From JBPOFM01 sp051252455 (GTDB lineage Bacteria > Bacteroidota > Bacteroidia > Flavobacteriales > Flavobacteriaceae), in NCBI GenBank assembly GCA_051252455.1, contig JBPOFM010000004.1, forward strand, positions 248,001 through 312,000: a stretch of DNA of 64,000 nucleotides, written 5' to 3'. The position numbers and the translations under genes were made by a program. A model generated the notes under the pieces. The model did no database searches. It was given only the letters and a program-made list of their open reading frames with translations, and was not told the origin of the DNA. Shown in pieces: positions 17,042 through 25,902 of the stretch. The number at the start of each line of letters is the position of its first letter. The first letter of the stretch is position 1.

Positions 17042-18109
17042 ATGATAAAACCAGCAACCTACGAAATCGATATAGTTAAAGCAGGAACATCAAGACTTGA
17101 CCAAGTCGATTTTGATAATCTTGTATTTGGCAGAACCTTTACAGACCACATGTTTTATTGTGATTATGTAGATGGCGAATGGCAACAGCCAAAAATCACA
17201 CCTTATGGCCCTATGAGTATGGAGCCATCGGCGAGAGTCTTCCATTATGGGCAGGCGGTGTTTGAAGGAATGAAGGCGTATATCGACGATGATGGTAAAG
17301 CATTTTTATTCAGGCCAGAAGAAAATTTTGAACGAATCAATAAGTCTGCCGCAAGATTGGCAATTCCAGCTTTTCCAAAAGAATACTTTATGGACGGATT
17401 GACCACTTTGTTGAAGATGGACAAGAAATGGATCAAACCTGGTAAAGGGAATTCCTTATACATTAGACCTTTTGTGATTGCGACCGAGCCTGCCATTTCG
17501 GCTTCGCCTGCAAGCACGTATCGTTTTATGATTATTTGCTCTCCTGCAAAGGCCTATTATACAGGTGGTGTACGTGTTTTATTTGCAGAAAAATACAGTC
17601 GTTCGGCTAATGGAGGTGTTGGTTTCGCAAAAGCGGCCGGAAATTATGCAGCACAGTTCTACCCAACATCCTTAGCTCAAGCAAAAGGTTTTCAACAGAT
17701 CATTTGGACCGATGCCAATACGCATGAAAATTTGGAAGAAGCAGGCACCATGAATATTTTCTTTAGAGTAAATGATACACTGATTACAGCGCCTACAAGT
17801 GATCGTATTTTGGATGGCGTCACCCGTAAAAGTGTGATTCAACTTGCTAAAGATAGTGAGGTGGACATTGAAGTTCGCCCTGTGAGCGTTAAAGAAATTA
17901 AAGAAGCGGCTAGAAATGGCTCCTTGAAAGAAATCTTTGGTGCAGGAACCGCAGCAGTGATCAGCCCAATCTCTGCATTTGAGCATGGTGGTGATATCTT
18001 TGAATTGGAAACCCAATCAGATTCTTATTCCTCATTGTTCAAGGAAAAAATGTTGAACATTCAACATAATCTTGCTGATGATCCTCATGGTTGGAGATTT
18101 GAAATATAA
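17042..18109 (+). CDS. ilvE: Branched-chain amino acid aminotransferase
   Basis: PLP enzyme (fold IV) interconverting Leu, Ile and Val with their keto acids. 355 residues, the long BCAT form. PLP lysine K197 lies in VGFAKAAGNY; other motifs are RVFHYGQAVFEGMKAY, LYIRPFVIA, NLEEAGTMNIFF and EIFGAGTAAVISP. ATG at 17042 chosen over TTG at 17036. Monocistronic: own -7 box upstream and a terminator downstream. Confidence 0.96.
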   Translation: MIKPATYEIDIVKAGTSRLDQVDFDNLVFGRTFTDHMFYCDYVDGEWQQPKITPYGPMSMEPSARVFHYGQAVFEGMKAYIDDDGKAFLFRPEENFERINKSAARLAIPAFPKEYFMDGLTTLLKMDKKWIKPGKGNSLYIRPFVIATEPAISASPASTYRFMIICSPAKAYYTGGVRVLFAEKYSRSANGGVGFAKAAGNYAAQFYPTSLAQAKGFQQIIWTDANTHENLEEAGTMNIFFRVNDTLITAPTSDRILDGVTRKSVIQLAKDSEVDIEVRPVSVKEIKEAARNGSLKEIFGAGTAAVISPISAFEHGGDIFELETQSDSYSSLFKEKMLNIQHNLADDPHGWRFEI

Positions 18110-18145
18110 TTTTCATCCGCAGCAATCAGTATTGAAAATTTAAAA

Positions 18146-18187
18146 AAAATCAGAATTCCAAATGTATTCAATCGGAATTCTGATTTT
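18146..18187. terminator. Bidirectional terminator between ilvE and the MazG-like gene
   Basis: AAAAATCAGAATTCC pairs with GGAATTCTGATTTTT; A and T runs on both sides suit the two convergent genes. Confidence 0.85.
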
Positions 18188-18207
18188 TGTCTATTTAAAT
18201 ATCAGCA

Positions 18208-18594
18208 TTAGCTATTTAGAACTTCAAGGATATTGGGCTTAAAGTAGTTAGGTCCTTTCAGCACCTTTCCGTCTTCTCTATAGATAGGCTCGCCGTCGTC
18301 TCCAAGCTTACTCATATTGCTTCTTTGAATTTCGTTGAACACTTCTTCAATCTTATATTGCAAACCATGCTCGATAATAGTTCCGCACAAAATATAAAGC
18401 AGATCTCCCAACGCATCTGCAACTTCCACCAAATCACCATTTTTGGCCGCTTCAAGATACTCCTCATTCTCTTCGCGCATCAGTTCATAACGCAAAAGAT
18501 TTTTCTCTAAACCAAGATCGGCTATTGGTGTTTCTCTATGACCAATTTTAAAGGCGGTGTGGAATGCCTTCACGGCTTCAATTTTGTCTTTCAT
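18208..18594 (-). CDS. MazG-like nucleotide pyrophosphohydrolase
   Basis: 128 residues, all-alpha NTP pyrophosphatase fold. The metal-binding helices are visible as LMREENEEYLEAA and DLVEVADALGDLLYILCGTI (EExxE...ExxD pattern). Members hydrolyse non-canonical or surplus nucleoside triphosphates. Cytoplasmic. It could also be classed with phosphoribosyl-ATP pyrophosphohydrolase-like proteins; no his genes are nearby. Confidence 0.88.
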   Translation of the reverse strand: MKDKIEAVKAFHTAFKIGHRETPIADLGLEKNLLRYELMREENEEYLEAAKNGDLVEVADALGDLLYILCGTIIEHGLQYKIEEVFNEIQRSNMSKLGDDGEPIYREDGKVLKGPNYFKPNILEVLNS

Positions 18595-18724
18595 TTTTTT
18601 TAATTTTACATAAACAGCAGCATCTCAAAAACCAGCATCCATTCTTATTCGTAGATACTCACGCAGTTACAAATTGCATCATTTTATATCTTTTGAATAG
18701 TTCAGTTTATAGCTAGAGTTTAAT

Positions 18725-18732
18725 TATTTTTG
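18725..18732 (+). promoter_or_regulatory. -7 box TATTTTTG for the 61-residue membrane protein
   Basis: Exact TAnnTTTG match, 16 bases before the ATG at 18748. Confidence 0.5.
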
Positions 18733-18747
18733 CATAAAAATAGCTAT

Positions 18748-18933
18748 ATGTTTACAAATGGTCAATTGATTTTTGCGATATTATTCGCAATTGCGTTCAT
18801 AGCTGCTTTGGTATATACCTACCGAAAAGACCTCAATCTTCACAAGAAATATTATAAAGGTAGTGTCTGGGTTTTGATTGCGTTTATTTCATTTATAATT
18901 TTTATTGCGTTTATTAAGTTCGCTTTTATCTAA
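18748..18933 (+). CDS. Small two-helix membrane protein, 61 residues
   Basis: MFTNGQLIFAILFAIAFIAA is the first helix, then the basic loop TYRKDLNLHKKYYKG, then a second hydrophobic helix to the end. Predicted hairpin in the inner membrane with the basic loop inside. Similar short proteins are common in flavobacteria; no function known. A consensus -7 box precedes it closely. Confidence 0.7.
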   Translation: MFTNGQLIFAILFAIAFIAALVYTYRKDLNLHKKYYKGSVWVLIAFISFIIFIAFIKFAFI

Positions 18934-18981
18934 AGATTTTTTGATTTAAGTGAACATATAGATGTTTATAAAACTCTTTTT

Positions 18982-19077
18982 ATGAATACGCTATTTCTTC
19001 TCGCAGGTTTAATCCTTATTACTTTTCTTCTTTTGAAATTCAGTGTCAATAAAATCACTAAACACGATCTTGACTGA
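18982..19077 (+). CDS. Tiny single-helix membrane peptide, 31 residues
   Basis: One hydrophobic helix, NTLFLLAGLILITFLLLKF, then the polar tail SVNKITKHDLD. It follows the 61-residue membrane protein by 48 bases in the same direction. The composition is clearly that of a transmembrane segment, but so short a frame may be chance. Confidence 0.4.
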   Translation: MNTLFLLAGLILITFLLLKFSVNKITKHDLD

Positions 19078-19226
19078 TTTTGTAGCAACAATTAGTTAAG
19101 CTAATTTGGAGTAATCTGTCACATACCCAGTTCATTTATCGCTCATATTATTTCTACAAAGAAGGTTTTCAAAACCCTCGTTATGCTACTGAATAAATTT
19201 TGATTATGATTGGCTCAAAAATTCAT

Positions 19227-19234
19227 TATATTTG
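19227..19234 (+). promoter_or_regulatory. -7 box TATATTTG for the SRPBCC/GyrI-like gene
   Basis: Exact TAnnTTTG match 33 bases before the ATG at 19267. Confidence 0.5.
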
Positions 19235-19266
19235 AAGTAACTACAACATAATAACCCACGATTTAA

Positions 19267-20229
19267 ATGAAATTTTTCAAATACGTTCTCTTTTTATTAT
19301 TAATTGCCATAATTGGACTTTCAATCTATATTGCTGTGCAGCCTAATTCGTTTACGAAGTCTGCACAAACAACGATTAATGCGCCAGCAGAAGTTATTTA
19401 CGCAACGCTTCTAGACAGCTCTACAACAGACAGGTCAGCATTTTGGAAGGAAAATGAAGTTTTGCAATCAACATCAATGACAGAACCATTTATAATACAA
19501 AAATATTTTTCGAGTAGTGATCTTCCGAATTCGGAATTATCATGGAAATTAACTCCAAAAGAAGATGGCACTACTGAAGTGATCAAAACCATAGATGCGA
19601 AAAAAATGTCCTTCCTATTTAAGGCTAAAAATGTTTTTTCTAGTAAAAGTGTGGATGGAATTGACGAACAACTAAATGCGGACCTTAAATTGTTAAAATC
19701 AGATGTCCTAAAAAGCATGGAGGTATACAGCATCAAAGTTGATGGCATCACTGAATATGGTGGTGGATTTTATATGTATAAAACGACCTCTGCGTCTGCA
19801 AGTAATATCAGCAATATGATGGGTAAACAATATGGTGAAATCATGAATTTTATGCACGACCATAATGTTCAAGCAGCTGGTATGCCATTTACTATATATA
19901 ACGAAATGAATGACAATGGCAGTGTCATCATGAGCAATGCCATCCCAGTAAGGGACAAAGTGATTGTTGCGGAAGACAGTAATATCCTAAATGGTTATAT
20001 TGAAAAAACGAGAGCTGTAAAGACAATACTTAAGGGAGATTACACAAATCTTGGCGAAGGCTGGAAAGCTGCCATGAAATACCTCAAGGACAACAAGCTT
20101 GAACAATCAGAACAACATCCATTCGAAATCTATGTTACCGATCCAGGAAATACCCCAAACCCTGCAAACTATATAACCGAAATCTACATTCCTATCAAGG
20201 AAACTGTAGTTGAGACTGAAGTCGAATAA
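19267..20229 (+). CDS. SRPBCC plus GyrI-like effector-binding domain protein
   Basis: 320 residues: N-terminal membrane helix (residues 5-25), then a START/SRPBCC-like segment beginning TTINAPAEVIYATLLD, then from about 155 a GyrI/AraC effector-binding-like domain (GGGFYMYKTTSAS, GMPFTIYNE, KTILKGDYTNLGEGWKAAMKYL, PFEIYVTDPGNTPNPANYITEIYIPI). Such proteins probably bind a small hydrophobic ligand; no DNA-binding domain is present. Its stop overlaps the crcB start by one base. Confidence 0.85.
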   Translation: MKFFKYVLFLLLIAIIGLSIYIAVQPNSFTKSAQTTINAPAEVIYATLLDSSTTDRSAFWKENEVLQSTSMTEPFIIQKYFSSSDLPNSELSWKLTPKEDGTTEVIKTIDAKKMSFLFKAKNVFSSKSVDGIDEQLNADLKLLKSDVLKSMEVYSIKVDGITEYGGGFYMYKTTSASASNISNMMGKQYGEIMNFMHDHNVQAAGMPFTIYNEMNDNGSVIMSNAIPVRDKVIVAEDSNILNGYIEKTRAVKTILKGDYTNLGEGWKAAMKYLKDNKLEQSEQHPFEIYVTDPGNTPNPANYITEIYIPIKETVVETEVE

Positions 20230-20600
20230 TGGTCAAACAATTACTTTTAGTCTTTGTGGGTGGAGGTATCGGATCGGTCTTGCGCTTCATCATTGGCAAA
20301 TACCTTAACAGTGCAGAATCAGGTATTCCATACGGAACCTTTGCAGCAAACATCATTGGTAGTTTATTGATTGGAGTTATTTTAGGCTTGGCAGTGAAGC
20401 AAAATACGCTGACTGAAAATCAGATACTATTTTTGGCAACCGGATTTTGTGGTGGGTTTACTACCTTTTCAACCTTTGCCTACGAAAATCATCTTTTTCT
20501 AAAGTCAGGTGACTTTACAAGTTTTGCCATCTACACGATTGCAAGTTTTATTGTTGGTTTTTTGGCCGTTTTTGCTGGAATTTTCTTGGTAAAAGGATGA
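20229..20600 (+). CDS. crcB: Fluoride exporter, CrcB/Fluc family
   Basis: 123 residues with four membrane helices; works as a dual-topology dimer that lets fluoride leave the cell. Motifs: VGGGIGSVLRFIIGK, GTFAANIIGSLLIG and GFCGGFTTFSTFAYE, the last carrying the polar track. Starts on the TAATG overlap with the preceding gene. No fluoride riboswitch was seen upstream. Confidence 0.95.
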   Translation: MVKQLLLVFVGGGIGSVLRFIIGKYLNSAESGIPYGTFAANIIGSLLIGVILGLAVKQNTLTENQILFLATGFCGGFTTFSTFAYENHLFLKSGDFTSFAIYTIASFIVGFLAVFAGIFLVKG

Positions 20601-20655
20601 CGGTAACGCAAGACCGATAACTCCAAACAGCAGACTGCCTAGCGAAGACTGGCTC

Positions 20656-21258
20656 TCACTTCTTGAATGCCTTCACCCCTGCTTTCACCTCTGCATCGAT
20701 ATAGTTGACTCTTGGTACGATTGGACAAGAATATTTTTCATTGTATGCGCAATAAGGATTGTATGCGGAATTAAAATCTATAACAACAGTTTCTCCTTCC
20801 GGAATCCGCATATCAATGTAGCGACCACCTCCATAACTTTCATCACCATTGGTATCATCTAAAAAAGGAAGGAATAAATAATCTTCAAATCCTTCTTTTT
20901 TCATTAAATCTTCTCCTTGATAGACATTAAGTTGATAGGTTTCCCCATTTATTTGAAAGGTCAAAACACCATAAATCCGTTCTCTGGAGAGACGACTCGT
21001 AGTTGTTTTCATTCCAAAAAATTCAGAATCAGGCGTTTCCTTCAAAGTCGCAGTCACTACATAAGTTGAATCATATTTAAAAAAATTCAGACCCGTAAAC
21101 TTCTTTAAATCCTTGGCTTTCAAAGGTGATTTGGAAGCGTCTTTATATTCGGAATTAATTTCACGCTGAAACTCCGTTTCGCCTAATATGGTTGATTTGT
21201 CCTGTGCACAACTCATTAAAAATACGAGACCCAAACAGAATGAAAGTATTGTCTTCAT
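20656..21258 (-). CDS. DUF1684 lipoprotein
   Basis: 200 residues with lipoprotein signal MKTILSFCLGLVFLMSCAQ (lipid Cys17). The body shows YGVLTFQINGETYQLNVYQ, LFLPFLDDTNGDESYGGGRY, DFNSAYNPYCAYNEKYSCP and VPRVNY, the DUF1684 signature. Function not established. Convergent with crcB. Confidence 0.9.
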   Translation of the reverse strand: MKTILSFCLGLVFLMSCAQDKSTILGETEFQREINSEYKDASKSPLKAKDLKKFTGLNFFKYDSTYVVTATLKETPDSEFFGMKTTTSRLSRERIYGVLTFQINGETYQLNVYQGEDLMKKEGFEDYLFLPFLDDTNGDESYGGGRYIDMRIPEGETVVIDFNSAYNPYCAYNEKYSCPIVPRVNYIDAEVKAGVKAFKK

Positions 21259-21284
21259 AATAAATTCTTATTAAATACTGGTTC

Positions 21285-21292
21285 CAAAAATA
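21285..21292 (-). promoter_or_regulatory. -7 box TATTTTTG for the DUF1684 gene
   Basis: Exact TAnnTTTG match on the minus strand, 27 bases before the start codon. Confidence 0.5.
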
Positions 21293-21446
21293 CAACTTTA
21301 ACTTTTTTTCCCTAGCTTTGATGGACAATTTAAAAATAATTATGCACAACTGCATCGTCACATATATTCAAAAGAGAAACACTTCGTTAAGTGAACGGAC
21401 TTGCTATATGTTATGATAATATGAAAATACATTTAATCAATATATA

Positions 21447-21475
21447 AAAGTCCGACGATAACGTCGGACTTTTTA
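21447..21475 (+). terminator. Terminator-like hairpin just before the MFS gene
   Basis: AAAGTCCGACG, loop ATAA, CGTCGGACTTT, then T run. It points into the MFS gene, whose ATG is only 22 bases further on, and no gene lies before it on this strand. It could end a short unlisted RNA or act as an attenuator. Confidence 0.75.
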
Positions 21476-21496
21476 CTTTTATACCAACCAATCAAA

Positions 21497-22729
21497 ATGA
21501 AAATATTCAACTATTTATACTACAACGTTGGCCACGCGTACATTGATACGTTTCGTGGCTTGTCTAAAGAAGTGTGGTGGCTTGCACTCATCACTCTTAT
21601 CAATCGGGCTGGCACTATGGTGATTCCGTTTCTTTCTTTATACTTGACGACGAATCTCAAATTTACGCTGGATGATGTCGCATGGATTATGACTGCTTTT
21701 GGATTGGGCTCAATTGCTGGCTCGTGGCTTGGTGGAAAGTTAACGGATAAAATAGGCTATTATAAAGTCATGTCTTCTAGTTTGTTTTTAAGCGGTTTAC
21801 TGTTCATCGGATTTCAATTTCTAAATACGTTCACAGGCATTTGCATAGGAATTTTTATCTTGATGACTGTAGCAGATATGTTCCGTCCAGCAATGTTTGT
21901 AGCACTAAACGCCTACAGCAAACCAGAAAACAAAACCCGAAGTGTAACGCTCATTCGTCTTGCCATCAACCTCGGATTTTCTGCAGGCCCAGCCCTTGGT
22001 GGTTTCATTATTACGACGATGAGTTATGGCGGTTTATTTTGGGTAGATGGTATTACTTGTATGATAGCCGCCATTGCTCTGTTGAATGTATTGCATCCGA
22101 AAAAATCCAAAGTACTCGACATGGAAGTCAATCCGAATCCAAAATCGGCATATACAGACAAACCGTTTATGATCTTTTTTGTGGCAATGATTATTTTTGG
22201 AGTGGTGTTCCTTCAATTTTTGTCCACTTTACCTTACTTTTATAAAGAAAGTGTTGGTTTAACGGAGTTTGAAATAGGATTATTAATGGCACTCAATGGG
22301 CTCCTCATTTTTGTGTTTGAAATGCCGCTCATCAAATGGTTAGAGGAAAAAGGCTATACAAAAGTAGGACTGATGATCTTCGGATTAATCCTAACAACTG
22401 TGAGTTATCTGTTTTTGATTGACACTCCAATGATTGCCTTGATTGTCATCAGTATGATCATTGTCACTTTTGGCGAAATGATTGTATTTCCATTTTCAAA
22501 TGCTTTCTCTTTAAAACGTTCGAAACGTGGATTGCAGGGCGAATATATGGCGTTGTACAGCATTGCCTTTTCGATTTCACATGTCTTCGGACACAATCTT
22601 GGATTCCACTTTATTGATTCCTTCGGATTTGACAATACATGGATTTTAATGGCTGTTCTCGGAACCATCGGCATCATTTTATTGTATATTTTGAAAGATT
22701 TTATGAAAACCTCCAACGAGGAAAGTTAG
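21497..22729 (+). CDS. Major facilitator superfamily transporter, drug-efflux type
   Basis: 410 residues, twelve membrane helices. The loop 2-3 motif is present as GSWLGGKLTDKIGY, and RLAINLGFSAGPALGGFI fits motif C of antiporters. Overall closest to the MdtH/YttB-like drug-H+ antiporters; the substrate is unknown. The next gene starts four bases after the stop, so the two are an operon. Confidence 0.88.
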   Translation: MKIFNYLYYNVGHAYIDTFRGLSKEVWWLALITLINRAGTMVIPFLSLYLTTNLKFTLDDVAWIMTAFGLGSIAGSWLGGKLTDKIGYYKVMSSSLFLSGLLFIGFQFLNTFTGICIGIFILMTVADMFRPAMFVALNAYSKPENKTRSVTLIRLAINLGFSAGPALGGFIITTMSYGGLFWVDGITCMIAAIALLNVLHPKKSKVLDMEVNPNPKSAYTDKPFMIFFVAMIIFGVVFLQFLSTLPYFYKESVGLTEFEIGLLMALNGLLIFVFEMPLIKWLEEKGYTKVGLMIFGLILTTVSYLFLIDTPMIALIVISMIIVTFGEMIVFPFSNAFSLKRSKRGLQGEYMALYSIAFSISHVFGHNLGFHFIDSFGFDNTWILMAVLGTIGIILLYILKDFMKTSNEES

Positions 22730-22733
22730 ATTT

Positions 22734-23711
22734 ATGAGCGAACACAAACAAATAATTATCATTGGCGCAGGACCTATCGGGATTGCCTGTGCATTGGAAT
22801 GTAAAAAAAGGAATTGGGATTATGTGGTGATCGAAAAAGGCACTTTGACCAATTCCCTTTACAATTATCCCAAAAATATGACCTTCTTTTCAACATCTGA
22901 AAAACTGGAGATTGATGACATTCCATTCATCAGTAATAATCCCAAGCCGACAAGAGATGAGGCATTGGAGTATTATAGGCGAGTGACAACTTCTAATAAG
23001 TTGAATATTCATTTATATGAAACAGTTCAGTCTATAGAAAAAGACGAGGATAATTTTAAAATCACCACGGACAAGACTGCATACGAATCCCAAAAAATCA
23101 TCATCGCTTCGGGCTTTTATGACATCCCGAATCGTTTAAATGTCCCTGGCGAACAATTGCCGAAAGTCACACATTATTACAAAGAAGCACATGCTTACGC
23201 ATTGCAAAATGTGATTGTGGTGGGCGCTAGCAATTCCTCGGTTGATGCCGCTCTAGAAATTTGGCGCAAAGGTGGGAAGGTAACCATGATAATCAGAGAT
23301 AGTCAAATTGGCGAACGTGTCAAATATTGGGTACGACCAGACATCATCAATCGCATTGAAGAAGGGAGCATCAAAGCGTTTTATAATTCAGAAATCACAG
23401 AGATAAAGGAAACTGAAGTTACGCTACAAACACCTGATGGATCTAAAACACTTCCAAATGATTTTGTAGTGGCTTTGACTGGCTATCAACCTAATTTCGA
23501 ATTTCTAAAAGACGCTGGTGTAACACTATCTGATGATAAATTAAAGCTGCCAAACTACAATCCAGAAACGATGGAAACCAACGTGGAAGGTTTATATTTA
23601 GCAGGTGTCATATGTGGTGGCATGGAAACGCATAAATGGTTTATCGAAAATTCAAGAGTCCATGCAAAATTAATTGCAAATCACTTGGAAAATATTAATT
23701 TCACGGTCTAA
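22734..23711 (+). CDS. ypdA: YpdA-like FAD/NAD(P)H disulfide reductase
   Basis: 325 residues. FAD-binding IIIIGAGPIGIACALECKKR at the N-terminus, NAD(P)-binding VIVVGASNSSVDAALEIWRKG near 165, and a third glycine motif LYLAGVICGG near the C-terminus. SLYNYPKNMTFFSTSEKLEI is typical of YpdA/Bdr, the bacillithiol disulfide reductase. No CxxC redox pair is present, as expected for this class. Bacillithiol is made in many Bacteroidota, so the assignment is reasonable but substrate is inferred. Confidence 0.87.
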   Translation: MSEHKQIIIIGAGPIGIACALECKKRNWDYVVIEKGTLTNSLYNYPKNMTFFSTSEKLEIDDIPFISNNPKPTRDEALEYYRRVTTSNKLNIHLYETVQSIEKDEDNFKITTDKTAYESQKIIIASGFYDIPNRLNVPGEQLPKVTHYYKEAHAYALQNVIVVGASNSSVDAALEIWRKGGKVTMIIRDSQIGERVKYWVRPDIINRIEEGSIKAFYNSEITEIKETEVTLQTPDGSKTLPNDFVVALTGYQPNFEFLKDAGVTLSDDKLKLPNYNPETMETNVEGLYLAGVICGGMETHKWFIENSRVHAKLIANHLENINFTV

Positions 23712-23723
23712 AAGAGTTAGGAT

Positions 23724-24254
23724 ATGGAACGCCCAGAACACCAAACACCTATTTATAAAAAAGTAAAGGAAATCGAATTATTGGTGGATTCCATCATCGA
23801 ATTCGTAAGAGATTCAGACCTTCCCCTTGCGGACGATTTTGACCGTGAAAGTCTAAAGTCCGTATTAATAGATATGGAAGAAAACGCACATGAAATTCCT
23901 ATGCTGGTTTCGGAAGCTTCGCTACCTGAAATGCCTTACGATTTTAGAATGGAAAACGCGGTGTTTGTAAAAAGTGCCGCCTTTGAATTGATAGAGTCTG
24001 CGCTCCATATTGAAAATTTGGGTTTTAAAGATATCGACTATCTCGACCTATTATATGATGAAATCGAAGTTCTGAGACTTTTATTTATCGATTGGATTAA
24101 AACTTTCGAGCTTTGGAAATACGACTGCGACGATTGGGGACTTTTCGAACCTGACGGAATTGAACTGATCCAAGAAGAACCATTGGAAGGACGCAATTTT
24201 GGAATCTTTGATGACGATGACGACGAGGATGATGATGACGATGATTTGGATTGA
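23724..24254 (+). CDS. Hypothetical helical protein with poly-Asp tail
   Basis: 176 residues, soluble and helical, ending in DDDDDEDDDDDDLD. The N-terminus (PIYKKVKEIELLVDSIIEFV) and helix pattern resemble the 130-residue protein at 24889 (PIYKKAMDIIILSRSISTYL), so the two may be distant paralogues of a four-helix-bundle type. It starts 12 bases after the YpdA-like gene and is probably in that operon. No family recognised. Confidence 0.75.
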   Translation: MERPEHQTPIYKKVKEIELLVDSIIEFVRDSDLPLADDFDRESLKSVLIDMEENAHEIPMLVSEASLPEMPYDFRMENAVFVKSAAFELIESALHIENLGFKDIDYLDLLYDEIEVLRLLFIDWIKTFELWKYDCDDWGLFEPDGIELIQEEPLEGRNFGIFDDDDDEDDDDDDLD

Positions 24255-24325
24255 TGAAATACAGTTGGCAGTGCCCTTAATTAATGTTAAGCTAAAAGCT
24301 AACTCCAAATGCCATCAACTCCCAA

Positions 24326-24769
24326 CTACCTTAACGGTTTCACATCATTAAAACTTACCACATGCGACAACACAATCTGTGTTTTAGTTTCACCATAAAT
24401 AATGAGTTGATCGATAAAAGATTCTAAATGCTTTTGATTTTTCAATACTACTTCCATCACAATATTTTCATTACCTGTGATTCGGTAGCAATTCAGAACT
24501 TCGTCGTAGGTTTTCACTTTATCAAGAAATGGTTTTAACATTCCCATAAAAGCACGGAGCGTTATAATAGCTTTCAATTGATACCCTGCTTCAATTGGCG
24601 AAATATGGGTATGATACCCTCTGATGATGCCTGCATCCTCCATCTTTTTGATACGCTCCGACACTGCTGGCGAACTAATGCCAACCTGCCTTCCGATTTC
24701 CGCATTCGACTGCCGCGCATTATTCTGTAAACATTTTAAAATGTTCCAGTTAAGATTGTCTATCTTCAT
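24326..24769 (-). CDS. Lrp/AsnC family transcriptional regulator
   Basis: 147 residues. N-terminal winged helix (NWNILKCLQNNARQSNAEIGRQVGISSPAVSERIKKMEDAG) and C-terminal RAM ligand domain (GYQLKAIITLRAFMG, NCYRITGNENIVMEVV). Such proteins sense amino acids. The target is unknown; the divergent 24889 gene is a candidate by position. Confidence 0.94.
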   Translation of the reverse strand: MKIDNLNWNILKCLQNNARQSNAEIGRQVGISSPAVSERIKKMEDAGIIRGYHTHISPIEAGYQLKAIITLRAFMGMLKPFLDKVKTYDEVLNCYRITGNENIVMEVVLKNQKHLESFIDQLIIYGETKTQIVLSHVVSFNDVKPLR

Positions 24770-24806
24770 TGAAGGAAATTTAACTATAAAAACTTAAATA
24801 TTAAAG

Positions 24807-24814
24807 CAAATATA
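24807..24814 (-). promoter_or_regulatory. -7 box TATATTTG for the Lrp-type gene
   Basis: Exact TAnnTTTG match read on the minus strand, 38 bases before the start codon. Confidence 0.5.
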
Positions 24815-24858
24815 CAATTTTGCCTTCATATCGAAAGTATTGTATGAAGTCTTCTTGC

Positions 24859-24866
24859 TATTTTTG
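24859..24866 (+). promoter_or_regulatory. -7 box TATTTTTG for the 130-residue helical protein
   Basis: Exact TAnnTTTG match 23 bases before the ATG at 24889. Back to back with the Lrp promoter. Confidence 0.5.
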
Positions 24867-24888
24867 GATTGCTATTATTTGACAGATT

Positions 24889-25281
24889 ATGTACCACATC
24901 CCATCTCACCTATCTGACTTGCCGATTTATAAAAAGGCTATGGATATTATTATCCTATCACGGAGCATTTCTACCTATCTGAATCAAGATTTATGTTATT
25001 TGAAATCCGATGGAAGCGAAGATGCCAACATCTATTTTTCTGGTGATATAGTTCAACAATCTTCCTCATTGGCACCAGAAATTGTCAATGCCGAGTTGGA
25101 GCGCTATACTGATAACAAGCACAAACACATCGCTTCGTTGGAGCGTTTGACAAATTTATTATATAGCAACTGCAAACGCCTTGAGCGCTGTGATAGCAAT
25201 GGTAAAGACTACTTGCCCATCTTGCGTAGTGAACTGCGTAAATTCAGAAGATTGCAGCATTCATGGATGATGACCTTATAG
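24889..25281 (+). CDS. Hypothetical four-helix-bundle-like protein
   Basis: 130 residues, soluble, helical. The start LPIYKKAMDIIILSRSISTYL and the middle SLAPEIVNAELERY recall four-helix-bundle proteins related to those encoded in 23S rRNA intervening sequences, and it resembles the protein at 23724-24254. Divergent from the Lrp regulator with adjacent promoters. Ends one base before the convergent sigma-factor gene. Confidence 0.7.
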   Translation: MYHIPSHLSDLPIYKKAMDIIILSRSISTYLNQDLCYLKSDGSEDANIYFSGDIVQQSSSLAPEIVNAELERYTDNKHKHIASLERLTNLLYSNCKRLERCDSNGKDYLPILRSELRKFRRLQHSWMMTL

Positions 25282-25282
25282 T

Positions 25283-25822
25283 CTAATGGCACATAGTGCA
25301 GTCTTGTTTATCCTTGATTTCGCCCACTAAATAACCGTCCTCATTCATTTTAAAGTCGCAGCAATCCATAAATCCTTGGGCTATCATCTTTCGACCTCTC
25401 TGAATTTGTGATTTTATAGTTGGCAATGGTAAATGTAATTGTTCTGCCACATCAGCCTGCTTTAAGCCCTTAATGTCTGAAAGGAACAAGGGGTCGCGGT
25501 ATTTCTTCGGAAGACTTTTGATAATGCCTCGCAAACAATCTTCTTTTGTATGCTCAAGTTTTTGATCTTCAAATAGCATATCGCTATCCGACAATTCATA
25601 TGTGAAGTTATTCGCCCTAAAATAATCCATCACTGTAAATCTTGCAATGGAGAATAACCATGATTTCACCCTGCCCTCATCATTCAACTGGTGTAATTTG
25701 GTATGTACTTTAATAAATGTCTCTTGAAGTAGATCATCAGTGACCGCAGCATCTTTTACTTTACTCAATATAAAGTGCTTCAGATCCTCTGCGTATAAAT
25801 TCCAAATATGTTTTGTGTTCAT
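25283..25822 (-). CDS. SigZ-like ECF sigma factor with Cys-rich tail
   Basis: 179 residues. Sigma region 2 (DDLLQETFIKVHTKLHQL, SWLFSIARFTVMDYFR) and region 4 (LPKKYRDPLFLSDIKGLKQADVAEQLHLPLPTIKSQIQRGR) are clear. After region 4 a short extension holds C154, C155, C175 and C178 (DCCDFK, DCTMCH), which may bind metal. ATG at 25822 chosen; longer upstream frame lacks sigma-like sequence. No anti-sigma gene is adjacent; instead a Cys-rich peptide gene lies 80 bases upstream on the same strand. Confidence 0.9.
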   Translation of the reverse strand: MNTKHIWNLYAEDLKHFILSKVKDAAVTDDLLQETFIKVHTKLHQLNDEGRVKSWLFSIARFTVMDYFRANNFTYELSDSDMLFEDQKLEHTKEDCLRGIIKSLPKKYRDPLFLSDIKGLKQADVAEQLHLPLPTIKSQIQRGRKMIAQGFMDCCDFKMNEDGYLVGEIKDKQDCTMCH

Positions 25823-25902
25823 GACTTGTAATAAGAAAAAGCGTCTAGGTTGGTATAAAATTACCAAAATAAACGCTTGTGTAATACCTATTTAGTGCAA
25901 GC

